Positions 44,826 through 53,225 of a stretch of 64,000 nt of DNA are shown here, in pieces. Source of the DNA: Lichenibacterium dinghuense (GTDB lineage: Bacteria > Pseudomonadota > Alphaproteobacteria > Rhizobiales > Beijerinckiaceae); assembly GCF_021730615.1 (NCBI RefSeq), contig NZ_JAJLMN010000001.1, positions 4,785,501 to 4,849,500 on the forward strand, written 5' to 3'. The first letter of the stretch is position 1. Each line of letters begins with the position of its first letter. Both the position numbers and the translations under genes were made by a program. The notes beneath the pieces are model-generated. The model was not told the DNA's origin and searched no databases. It was given only the letters and a program-made list of their open reading frames with translations.

Positions 44826-45122
44826 TCGGGGTGCGGTGGATCCCTGGTCAGCGCCGGCATGCCGCATGCTCGCGCGCCCTTGCCTCGCTTGACGGGACCG
44901 ATGGCGTGCAACGGGCCGCGGCTCGACCGAGCGAGGGTCGGCTCTGGTCGATCTCGCACGCGGAAGCAGCCGTTCCGCTGTCCACCCGACCTCGCCGTTG
45001 TCGGGCCGTGCGGCCGAGGTCGCCCAGGGCCGGTCGCGGAGCCCTGCCCCATAAGTTTGGCACGGCCCCGCACACCTTGAGCGACAAGCAAGATGGGACT
45101 TCGCTAGCCTCTCCGACCGTCG

Positions 45123-45731
45123 TCAGCGGCAGGGCCCGGCCGGCAGGCAGACGCTCCCGCTCCAGCCGAGGTGGCCACGGCCGAAGAGCGAGGGGCTGAT
45201 ACGGTTCACCTCCGCACCGCGGTCGAGATCGAGGACCGACGGCTCGGGGAGGAAGTCCATCATCACCTGGAGCAGGCCGACGAGGTGCGGCGGGTTCGCC
45301 GGGTCGCCGTAGCGATCCAGCAGGGCGCCGAGGTACTGCACGAGCCGGAGGCTGTACCGGCCCCCGCTCTCCTCCGCCGGGGGCTCGATCCAGGACAGGA
45401 CGTCGCAGGCCGTGCCGCAGAGTTCACCCGGCTCGGGGCCGAGGGCGGCGTCGGCGACGTCATCGAGCACCGCCTCGACGAGGTCGTCCATGGCGACGTA
45501 GGGCGCGGCCGTCGCGAGCAGGTCGAGCAAACTGACGAAGGCCAGCCGCTGGGCGAGCCCGTGGTCGAGGTCGGTCAGGTCCGGTCGCTCCTGAAGGCGG
45601 CGACGGTGCTCGTTCAACAGGCGGTGGTCGGGAAGGAGGGGGGCGAGGTCGGCGATCATGGTCCAGGTCCGGTCGACGGATTGGGGGAGCGCAGGACCGC
45701 GCCGAAGGCCAATGGCGGGCAGCGCGGCCAT
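45123..45731 (-). CDS. Hypothetical protein (202 aa)
   Basis: Unrecognised, largely helical acidic protein. The chosen ATG (MAALPAIGLRRGPALPQSVD) has AAAGGG upstream; the longer frame to 46007 is Arg/Ser/Pro-rich and looks noncoding. Segments such as RTWTMIADLAPLLPDHRLLN and LRLVQYLGALLDRYGDPANP suggest an all-alpha repeat-like fold. No signal or membrane segment. It faces the tartrate dehydratase remnant tail to tail across about 300 bases in which I see nothing (44826-45122). Confidence 0.55.
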   Translation of the reverse strand: MAALPAIGLRRGPALPQSVDRTWTMIADLAPLLPDHRLLNEHRRRLQERPDLTDLDHGLAQRLAFVSLLDLLATAAPYVAMDDLVEAVLDDVADAALGPEPGELCGTACDVLSWIEPPAEESGGRYSLRLVQYLGALLDRYGDPANPPHLVGLLQVMMDFLPEPSVLDLDRGAEVNRISPSLFGRGHLGWSGSVCLPAGPCR

Positions 45732-46141
45732 GCCCGACCCTTTACGAGACAGTCCCCGAGCGCCGCGGGGCGAGGCCGGCTCCATTGTCGGCGATGATCG
45801 GCGCAACAACATCGCCGTGGATCTCAGAGCCGCGCGGGCGGCCTCGTCCGCTTCTCCGCACCCCGTGCCAAAGCCCGCCGCTGAGCCGCGGCCAGCCGGG
45901 ATGCTGCCGTGCCTCCAAATAGGCGAACTTGAAGGAGGCGGCGTGGTCCACCTCGCGGAGCACCGGTCGCCCATCGACATACGATGCGCTATCATAGGGT
46001 GCAGCACGGTGACGCTCGCGGGGCCGAGGGGCCGTCCCTGAGACCGTCAGACAGGCGAGCGAGCCGACGGTGGTCGGCCGTCAGTGGAGACGCACTCTGT
46101 CGGAAGCTCCAGAGCCTGATGAGCGGGACGACGGCCCGTGG

Positions 46142-46999
46142 ATGAAAAACCATCCAACACGTCGCGTTCGTTTGCGATTTCCAGATCTGATCGAGAGCGA
46201 GCCGCCTGTTGGCACGATGTTTCTTGATGCGGCGCTGGATCTGCTCGGTCGCGAGCGCTTCCCGAAAGATTGGGGGATGACGGCCATTTGGAAGCAGCAG
46301 CCCTTCCGCGCGGCGACCAGTGACGGGCCGTTCTATCGCTACCGCCCATCGCGAGATGAAGGTGGCCGATGGACGATACAGCGCGCAAAAACCGTTGGGG
46401 GTTACAATCCTGATCATCTTAAGCAGGCGGAAGATATTTACCGGCAGGTGGCCACGCAGTTTCGCCTTGGAGCAGAACAAGGCTTGTTCCGAGCGCAGTA
46501 TGCCCGATCAGATGACACGTTCAAGGTGGTAAATCCAGCAAGGTGGTCACTCGGCCTGATCGGAATATTCTACACAGGCTTTGTCTATCGCGGGCGGCCA
46601 AGTGATTGTCGGTCTCGAGCACCGGTCTTGATAGACGCGAACAGCTATGAAGCTTGGCTCAGGCATCCCGATAGCCCAAGCAAAGAGATGTCACCCGCGG
46701 CGCTGGAGAGGCTTCTAACTACCCTGATTGAGTGCTCTAACCGTAACGATATTAAATTCACGAAAAAACGGCTCTGGAGGTTGGTGAGCCAGATCGCTCA
46801 GGAACAGCAGGTCACATTGGCAGAACACCGCTTCAATCGCTCGATCTGGGACGCATCTGGGATGAAGCCACACCATGCCCGGGCAGGAAAGCCGACCCGG
46901 GAACAAAAGCAGGCACTCGACAGGGCTGAGGCAGAGGTCAGGACATCCATCGCACAGGCAATCCAGACCCGACAGCAACCTCCAGCCATCCATACCTAA
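46142..46999 (+). CDS. Hypothetical protein of the attR-side module (285 aa)
   Basis: Unrecognised. A 285-residue basic protein with mixed composition, no membrane segments and lower GC than the sugar block. Ordered segments include GTMFLDAALDLLGRERFPKD, RQVATQFRLGAEQGLF and FTKKRLWRLVSQIAQEQQVT; the C-terminal tail is Gln/Ala-rich and probably helical. It lies upstream of the replication-type gene and the DUF927 gene on the same strand, so it may be part of an old plasmid-like replication or maintenance module. Confidence 0.6.
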   Translation: MKNHPTRRVRLRFPDLIESEPPVGTMFLDAALDLLGRERFPKDWGMTAIWKQQPFRAATSDGPFYRYRPSRDEGGRWTIQRAKTVGGYNPDHLKQAEDIYRQVATQFRLGAEQGLFRAQYARSDDTFKVVNPARWSLGLIGIFYTGFVYRGRPSDCRSRAPVLIDANSYEAWLRHPDSPSKEMSPAALERLLTTLIECSNRNDIKFTKKRLWRLVSQIAQEQQVTLAEHRFNRSIWDASGMKPHHARAGKPTREQKQALDRAEAEVRTSIAQAIQTRQQPPAIHT

Positions 47000-47105
47000 T
47001 CCACAAGCTAAACGAATAGCCATCTGCGTCGTTCGCCTTTTTGGGCCGAGAGAATCGATCGATGTGAAGGACCGTCTCGAGCAAGAGGACGGTCACGATG
47101 ACTAG

Positions 47106-47944
47106 GGCCTGTTAGGGCTTGATCCATTGCACGACGGCGGCGAGGCAGAGCACACCCATGAAGGATGCGGCAGTCTTTTCGTAGCGGGCCGCGACGGCCC
47201 GCCATTCCTTGAGGCGCGCCCAGGCGTTCTCGATCTGGTGACGGTTGTTGTAGATCCAGGCCGGACAGCGGACGGGCGCCTCGTTGCTCTTGGTCGGGAC
47301 GGCGGGTCTGGAGCCCATGTCCCAGATCGCGTCGCGGAAGCTGTGGGCCGCATAGCCTTTGTCGGCCACCACCCATTGCGGCGCCCGCGGCAGACCCGCC
47401 AGCAAGGGGCCGGCCTGCGGCAACTCGTGCGCCTGCCCGGGCACGAGGCGGAACGCCACGGGCCGGCCGCGGCCGTCGCAGATCATGCAGGCCTTGGTGC
47501 CGTAGCCGCCACGAGAGCGGCCCAGCGCTTCACGCTCGTCTCGCTCCGGCCCCGAGACCCCCTTTTTTCCGCGCCCGCCGCCTTGTGGTGAGCCCGGATC
47601 ACGGTGCCGTCCAGAAACACGAGGCCCAGCGACAGGTTGCCCTCCTGGCACAGTTCCAGAAGGCGCTGCCACACGCCGAGCTTGGACCAGCGGATCGACA
47701 GTTGCGCAGCCCGCCACCACGGGCCCAGGTGAGGCGGCACGCTCCGCCACTTGGCGCCGTTGTCGTGGCGCCACACGATGGCCGACAGGGTGCGCCGCAG
47801 GTCCTGGGGCAGAGTCTTGCCCTTGGGCCGGACTGCTTCAATCAGCGGCGCCCACAGCGCCCACACCTCGTCGTTGGAAAAGTCGATCGCTTCAGACTGG
47901 GTCATACACCCCAGATAGGGACTGCAGCCAAGCCCTAACAGACC
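47106..47944 (-). mobile_element. IS5-family element, IS427-like (839 bp)
   Basis: Ends are 16-base inverted repeats GGCCTGTTAGGGCTTG and GGTCTGTTAGGGCTTG (one mismatch), flanked by CTAG at 47102-47105 and 47945-47948. It carries a two-frame transposase on the minus strand with an A6G stretch for frameshifting, as in the IS427 group. Both frames are open, so this copy may still be active. Confidence 0.85.
47112..47905 (-). CDS. IS5-family transposase made by -1 frameshifting
   Basis: The first frame (47905 down to about 47563) encodes the N-terminal DUF4096-like region: DEVWALWAPLIEAVRPKGKT, IVWRHDNGAKWRSVP and the first catalytic Asp in GLVFLDGTVIRAHHKAAG. The second frame, one base back, continues from the A6G5 tract (minus-strand 47563-47568) through GRSRGGYGTKACMICDGRG, the second Asp in WVVADKGYAA and the Glu in RHQIENAWARLKEWR to the stop at 47112. 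Two frames overlapping at an A-run are the normal layout for this IS group, so no damage is inferred. Confidence 0.82.
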
Positions 47945-50355
47945 CTAGTAGGTTGAACCCAAGCTCTACCGCCAGCAATGCGAGGAGGGAGGAAGCGCGG
48001 GCGGTGCGCGTCATTCTCGCGAACGAGCCGCTCTACGGCGACGGTCCGCCGCAATGGTTTGAGGGGCGGCGACAGCGGCCGTGTCAAACGGCCGCACAGG
48101 CGCAAGCCGAACGGCGGCGGCGGGTGAAGCGCCTCCGTCGTTTTGGCAAGAAGCAGCCTGCCGCCCTGCGTGTGGCTGACAGGCTCGAAGCTTGTCAGCC
48201 AGAAGCTCGATGCCACAGCGGCGCCTGTCCCGAGTGCGCCCGCGCGTGGCAACGCTGGTTCGTTACGGCGACAACGGGCTTCCTCAGCGCGCAGGCGGGC
48301 GGCGTCGCCGGCAGCACGATCTTGTCGCCGATCCACGCGGCCGGCCTCGTGGCACCTGGAGAGTTGCGGCCGTGAGCGCACTCCAAGCGCTCGCCGCCGT
48401 GCTCCGAAGCGCCCTGCAAGATGCCGACGTCCGCCATGCGGTCATCGGCATCGATATCTCCTACAACGAGCACCTGGAGCAGTCGCTTGCGCCGCACTGG
48501 ATGCTCCACGCGCGCGCCCACATCCCTGATCCCATCGATTTGGTCACCGTGGCGAGGCTGCGGACACATTTCCCGCGATCACGCCGCATCCCGCGGCCAT
48601 GCCGAATCACGCGACTGGACGGCAATCCCGCCGGCATCGCCTATGGGATGAAGCCGGATTTCGAGCGACGGCAGAGCTACGAGCAGGAAAAGCGCACCGC
48701 GGCGAATCCTCGCCGCTGCCGCAATACACGAGGGCGGCCGCTCCGCGGCATCGACGTGGTCGAACTGCTCGCCTACCTCGACCACATCGGGCTCCGACAG
48801 CGCCTCATCCTGCATGGGACGGCGCTCGTACTCCGAAGTGATGGCACGGTCGTCATCCGACCGGTTCATCGACCTCGCAATGTGCGTCCAGGTTCAACCC
48901 CGTAAATCAGGTGTGGGCGCCCCTCTGCATGGGAAGTGTGTGAACTGCACAGGGGCCCCTACCCATGACCGCGACATGACATGCACCTCGGTGAGCAGTG
49001 AGCACTTGGCCTCATCTGCTCACCGCTCACCCAAAACGGAGAATAGCTATGGTGACGATGCCCATTAGCGAGGCGATGCTTCGCAGAATTGATCGTCGGG
49101 CGGCCAGATCGGTTCGGGAAGCGAGGACGGCGACCTTACCTCGTGTTGACGTGAGCGCCCTCATCCACGACCTCGATCTGGATGTCTATGCGCTTGAACT
49201 TCGCTTCGCGAAACTGGACGGTGACATCGGCACGATCACGTTTCCGCGGTCGCTGAGCGCCACGCCCCACGAGATCGTCCGGCAGCTTCTCGACGCCGGT
49301 GCGTTGCTGCCGAACGATCGCAAAACGGCGACCGAGCTGGTGCAGGCGAGCCTCACGACGGAAGCTCCTGATACGCGGGAGACTACACGACGCGGGGGTT
49401 GGCATGGGCCATCCTTTGTCACCCCGAGCCGGACCTATGGACCGGCATCGGGGCGCTTGCAGTTTGTCGGCACGCCGGCCGCCGACCCGGGTATCGGCCT
49501 GCGATCGGGCTCCTTTGAGGGATGGCGAGAGGGGATGCGCGAGCCATGCAGTGCATCCAGCTTCCTGACGTTCGGTCTCGGCATCGGTTTCGCTGGCCCG
49601 CTGCTCGATCCGCTCGGGGAGGACGAAGGCGCGGTGTTCAACTTCTTCGGGTACTCCAGCGGCGGCAAGACGCTCGTTGCGCGCTGCTTGCACTCCCAAG
49701 CTGGCCGTGCCCGTTCATCTGATCTCGCGACCTACGGCATCACCCTGCGCGGCGCTGAAGAACTTTGCTTCGCGCGCAACGACGGAGCCGTCGTCTTCGA
49801 CGAGGAGAGCCGCGCCAACGGGTCGGTCGAGAAAAGGCGCGAGAGCATCCGTACCCTCGCCTTCATGGTCCCAAGTGGTCGAGGGACGATTCGTTCGGAA
49901 CGGGTCGGCCGCAAGCACGACCTGCCGAACTTGACGTGGCGCGTTTTCGGTCTGTCGTCCGGCGAAAAGCCGCTCGAAGAGCCGGGCGCGCGTCGCGTCG
50001 CGGGCGAGCAGGTCCGGCACGTCGACATCAAGATCCCCGATACCAGCCGCGGGGGAATTTTTGACTTGATCGAGGGGGAAAACGAGGAGCGCGGTCGCGA
50101 AGGAGCACGGCTGGCGGGGCTCGTGGAAGCGACGCTCGCAGCGCACTACGGCCTCGCCCGCGGGCGCTACCTTCGTCGGTTGACGGCCGAGCGGGCTTCG
50201 CTTGGGCCGGAGATCACCCAAATCGTCGAGGAGTTCATCGCGGCAGTAGGGGCGGATACGCAGGCGTGGGAACGTCGCTTGGCCCGCAAGTTCGGCATCG
50301 TCATGGCCGGTGCGACTCTGGCTGCGCAGTGGCAGGTGGCGCCATTCACGCCTGA

Positions 50356-51269
50356 GTGTCCGTCCGATAAGGGCACGTGGGGTTGAGTGGCCGGGGCTGA
50401 GATGATTCCAGGAGGGTGCTGAAACCTGATCTGGAACCGCCATGTGGACCCCGGCCACCCGCGAGCAGCATAGCCGCTCCGAACTCCGCTACTCAACCGA
50501 TCTGACCGACGCCGAATGGGCCGTCATCGAACCGCTGTTGCCGCCCGGCAACCCGCTCGGACGGCCCCGGCTGTGGTCGTTGCGGGAGATTGTGAACGGC
50601 ATTTTCTATGTGCTGCGGGGCGGCGTTCCCTGGCGCCTGTTGCCGAAGGACCTGCCCCCGAAGAGCACGGTGTACGGCTACTTCAGCGCGTGGCGCGATG
50701 AGGGCCTGTTCGCCGGCATCAACCACCATCTCGTCATGCTGGATCGCGAGCGGGCCGGGCGAGAGGCTTCGCCCACCGCGGCCGTGCTCGACAGCCAGAG
50801 CGTGAAGACCACGGAGAGCGGCGGTCCGCGGGGCTACGACGCGGGCAAGAAGGTGAAGGGTCGCAAGCGCCGGCCCTGGTCGACACGGACGGCCGCGCCC
50901 TGGTGCTCGACCCGCAGCCGGCCGACGTGCAGGACCGCGACGGGGCCGTGCCGGTGCTCAAGCAGTCACGCCGTTCATATCCTTTCATCGCCAAGGCCTT
51001 CGCCGACGCGGGCTACGCCGGCGACAAGCCGGACAGCGCCACGCTCATCGCCGTCGAGATCGTCCGCAAACCACCCGGGCAGGTCGGCTTCGTGGTTCAC
51101 CCCCGGCGATGGGTGGTTGAGCGCTTCTTCGCCTGGATCAGCCGCAATCGACGCCTCTGGAAGGATCCGGAGGCCACAATCGCATCCGCAAAGGCCTTCC
51201 TCTACGCTGCGTCCGTCATGATGCTGCTACGTCGCATAGGTTGCGCAGCCTGACTTCCCGGACGGACTC
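50356..51269 (+). mobile_element. IS5-family element, IS1031-like (914 bp)
   Basis: Ends are inverted repeats GTGTCCGTCCG (left) and GAGTCCGTCCG (right, complement), one mismatch. The 3-base sequence TGA flanks both ends (50353-50355 and 51270-51272), fitting the TNA duplication of the IS1031 group. It is inserted in the DUF927 gene in the same direction. Its transposase has one frameshift. Confidence 0.85.
50442..51253 (+). pseudogene. Frameshifted IS5-family transposase (IS1031-like)
   Basis: The first part shows the N-terminal domain (YSTDLTDAEWAVIEPLLPPG) and DDE start AAVLDSQSVKTTESGG with GYDAGKKVKGRKR. Near 50875 one base is missing relative to the expected GRKRHALVDTDG, and the frame moves: the rest continues from 50903 as LVLDPQPADVQDRDGAVPVL, FADAGYAGDKPDS (second Asp) and VVERFFAWISRNRRLWKD (Glu region). 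The intact frames on each side and good inverted repeats indicate recent inactivation. Confidence 0.82.
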
Positions 51270-51793
51270 TGAGCACGCCCACCGCTGTGTCCACAACGTG
51301 TACCGGGCCGCCCGCCGATCCATCTTTTCGGTTCAGGAACAGACGGATGACCTCGTGCGTGAGTTGCACGAAGCGGTCAGTTCCGGTCGCTTCCCGGCTC
51401 TGGCCAAGGGCGAAGCTCTGCCGGCCGACCTGACCGACTTCGCCTGGGGCTTCCGACGTGAGCAGGATGGGCATTGGATCGTGGCCGTGCTCCCGGACCG
51501 CTTTGAGGCGCTCGCCCCCTCGAAGCCGAGCGCCGGCGCGATCCTCGATGTCTTGGTTGAGAAAGGCACGGCCCTTCCGGGGCTAGACGGGAAGCGACAT
51601 CGTCAGATGGCGGCTCTTGGCTTTCCCCGGGCCGGGCGGGGCCGGTGGGTGTGCCTGCTCGCATCTAAGCTCTGAGGCTCGGGGCGGTCGACCGAATCAG
51701 CTTCGATCTGCTCGCGGCGCAACAGCGCTGCTTGCACGTCGACCGCCTCACCTCCCCGACGCCCCTACAGCGGGGGTGACGCTGCTACAGCAA

Positions 51794-51804
51794 GGTGATA
51801 CAAA
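51794..51804 (+). repeat. GGTGATACAAA near attR
   Basis: Exact match to 2626-2636 next to attL, where a second partial copy also lies. It sits 63 bases inside attR and is in the same orientation. The 190 bases from the DUF927 stop to attR hold no gene. Possible arm-type recombinase site (inferred). Confidence 0.4.
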
Positions 51805-51866
51805 CCACCTGTCAGGTGCTGGCCTAAGTGTCTGTTTTTGCTTGCTGCGAGGAACGAAGTGCCCGT

Positions 51867-51883
51867 TCCTCTCCAGGGCACCA
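51867..51883 (+). repeat. attR: copy of the tRNA-Leu 3' end
   Basis: TCCTCTCCAGGGCACCA, identical to 2533-2549. The bases before it (GAACGAAGTGCCCGT) do not continue the tRNA, so this is only the crossover segment. It marks the right end of the island. Confidence 0.85.
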
Positions 51884-51954
51884 AATGGCGCCAAGCCGTT
51901 GAAGTGCTGAGTTTGTTGGATTTGCGACCGCCGGCTGGTACTTAAACTCGTCAC

Positions 51955-52380
51955 ATGGGCTCTCCGATGAGCCTTCGAATGGCGAGCCCCGTCCGCCGCG
52001 ACGACTCGGCCTTTGTTCAACTCCGAAAGTGCATTCCTGCCGACGTGCTGGCGAAGGCCAAAGGCCGCGCCTTCGTCATAGAACTGCCGGCCGTTGGCTC
52101 AAAGCCGGTCATCACTCTCACAGCCAAACTCGCGGCAGAGGTGAAGCTGTCGCTTCGCACCGCCGACCCTACGGAAGCCAAGGTGCGGATGGCGAGCGGC
52201 ACCGCCGCGCTCGTGGACGGCATCCGCAAGGGTCCCCTTCCTCTCACTCACGAGAAGATTGTGGCCCTCTCCGGCGACGTTTACCGGAGGACCGCGCGCC
52301 GCGAAGCTGAGCACGTCGGGCACGCGCTGCCGCACGATCGATCGATTGTGTGGCTTGTATCAGGATCGACCGAGCGCTGA
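51955..52380 (+). pseudogene. N-terminal fragment of a second tRNA-Leu-type integrase
   Basis: About 141 codons. MSLRMASPVRRDDSAFVQLR and SLRTADPTEAKVRMASGTAA parallel MALRMASPFEHPKTGVFWFR and SLRTKDPAEARVRFAEVSAK of the complete integrase at 2636. The catalytic domain is missing; after DVYRRTARREAEH the frame runs into unrelated sequence and stops 79 bases before tRNA-Pro. The ATG at 51967 lies 83 bases after attR, against 86 for the complete integrase after attL. This is best read as the left end of a second element once integrated in tandem at the same site. Confidence 0.72.
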
Positions 52381-52458
52381 GGCTGGCCTTGCACGACCGT
52401 TTCGGTGCGGATAGCTGTGCGGCTGCTTGAAAGCGACACTGGTAAATCGCTGATTTGT

Positions 52459-52535
52459 TGGTCGGAGTGATAGGATTCGAACCTACGACCCCCTCGTCCC
52501 GAACGAGGTGCGCTACCAGGCTGCGCTACACTCCG
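52459..52535 (-). tRNA. tRNA-Pro (anticodon CGG), CCA encoded
   Basis: On the minus strand the acceptor CGGAGTG (52529-52535) pairs with CACTCCG (52463-52469), followed by A and encoded CCA (52459-52461). The anticodon arm CCTCGTTCGGGACGAGG gives CGG. D and T arms are standard (TAGCGCAGCCTGGTAGC and GTTCGAATC). Its 3' end faces the island, so two tRNA 3' ends point at each other across the mobile region. Confidence 0.95.
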
Positions 52536-53225
52536 ACCCGGCCGATCCGGCAGCGCCGTTCGGTGAGCACGGTATAGCGGCATGGAATCTCCACCGCAAG
52601 CCCGGGAGACGGATTTATCCGGATCGGGCTCCTGCTCGACGACGACGCCTGATCTCCTCGCAACGAGACCCCCGTTTGCGTTCCGACCGTCAAAGGCCGG
52701 GCGTGCATGGCCGTTGACGACGGACGGTTCAGCACCCCGCATGCGGTGAGGGAGGGCATCCGCAAGCGGATCGAGGAGGGTCTCGATCAAGCCCGTGCGT
52801 CTGGGCGGCTGGACCGCATCCAAGTGCGGGATTGCGCGCACGTCGACACGGCCTCGCCTTTCCGGCTGCATCCTGCCGACTCACGCGGCGACCCGGGTTA
52901 CTCTGACAGCCCAAAATCGCGTGGGCGTGCCGCTCGGGGCAGCGGTCTCCCACCCAGCCCAAACGAGGTCGCCCAGCCACCGCGAGCGGCAGGGCGCGCA
53001 ATCTGCACCCCGGCAGCGAGTGGGTGATTCGACGACAGAACGTAGAAATTCCTAGCAGCTTTATTCCATTGCAGAACCCTCTCCAGCGGACGGTGGCGGC
53101 GCTCCGCGGGACGGCTGAGACGTTAACGCGAATGAACGCGTTTCGCCGGCATCGGCACCACGGCCCGTGAACGCGGCGCGGGCAGGGTGCTTGCACGGCC
53201 GACGGGCGGCCGGCGGGAGAGGACG
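52536..53225. other. Long stretch without a recognised gene
   Basis: About 690 bases between tRNA-Pro and the histidine kinase. A frame at 52707 starts MAVDDGRFSTPHAVREGIRK and could be a decayed antitoxin-like remnant, but it turns into low-complexity sequence. Nothing else is seen. Confidence 0.4.

Larger units (their letters stand above)
47098..48905 (+). pseudogene. Replication-type gene broken by IS5 at codon 2 and by an internal stop
   Basis: Pieces: ATG ACT at 47098-47103, then after the IS (47106-47944) the frame continues 47949-48375 and, one frame over, 48372-48905. Removing the IS with one CTAG joins ATG-ACT to AGT-AGG-TTG-AAC in frame, with AAGAGGA nine bases before the ATG. The protein has a Cys ribbon (EACQPEARCHSGACPECARA, then WQRWFVTATTGFL), IHAAGLVAPGEL, and after the break IGIDISYNEHLEQSLAPHWM with LHARAHIPDP. 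The His pattern PHWxxHAxxH recalls plasmid replication or HUH-type proteins, but this is only a visual impression. The break at 48372-48375 may be a frameshift or a coupled GTGA restart. Confidence 0.5.
49049..51675 (+). pseudogene. DUF927-type ATPase gene interrupted by an IS5-family element
   Basis: First part 49049-50355, second part 51273-51675. The protein has FFGYSSGGKTLVARCL (Walker A, about residue 205) and VVFDEESRANGSVEKR (acidic Walker B-like), as in DUF927 proteins, P-loop ATPases linked to plasmid and phage replication. Removing the IS and one copy of the TGA duplication joins PFTPE to HAHRCVHNVYRAARRSIFSV in frame and gives about 570 residues, ending RWVCLLASKL. Without that removal the first part ends shortly after the junction. 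Start chosen at ATG 49049 with GGAG eight bases upstream. Third gene of the attR-side module. Confidence 0.82.
2533..51883. mobile_element. Integrated genomic island in tRNA-Leu (about 49.3 kb)
   Basis: Bounded by the 17-base direct repeat of the tRNA-Leu 3' end, with the integrase gene next to attL and reading inward. Cargo includes a RecD-like helicase, a HEPN/glycine-rich cassette, type I restriction-modification, a serine recombinase, three insertion sequences, a MITE, a sugar catabolism block and a replication-type module near attR. I found no conjugation genes (relaxase, type IV coupling protein or secretion), so it is not a self-transmissible ICE as it stands. Three interrupted genes near attR and one in the middle suggest it is ageing. 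The borders are well supported; that all cargo arrived in one event is not. Confidence 0.82.

Noticed and set aside
52281-52871. Minus-strand frame of 196 codons
   Set aside because: It runs through tRNA-Pro (VAQPGSAPRSGRG is a typical translated tRNA-Pro) and has no domain.
52707-53027. Antitoxin-like small gene after tRNA-Pro
   Set aside because: Only about 35 residues look protein-like, no partner toxin, and the rest is low-complexity.
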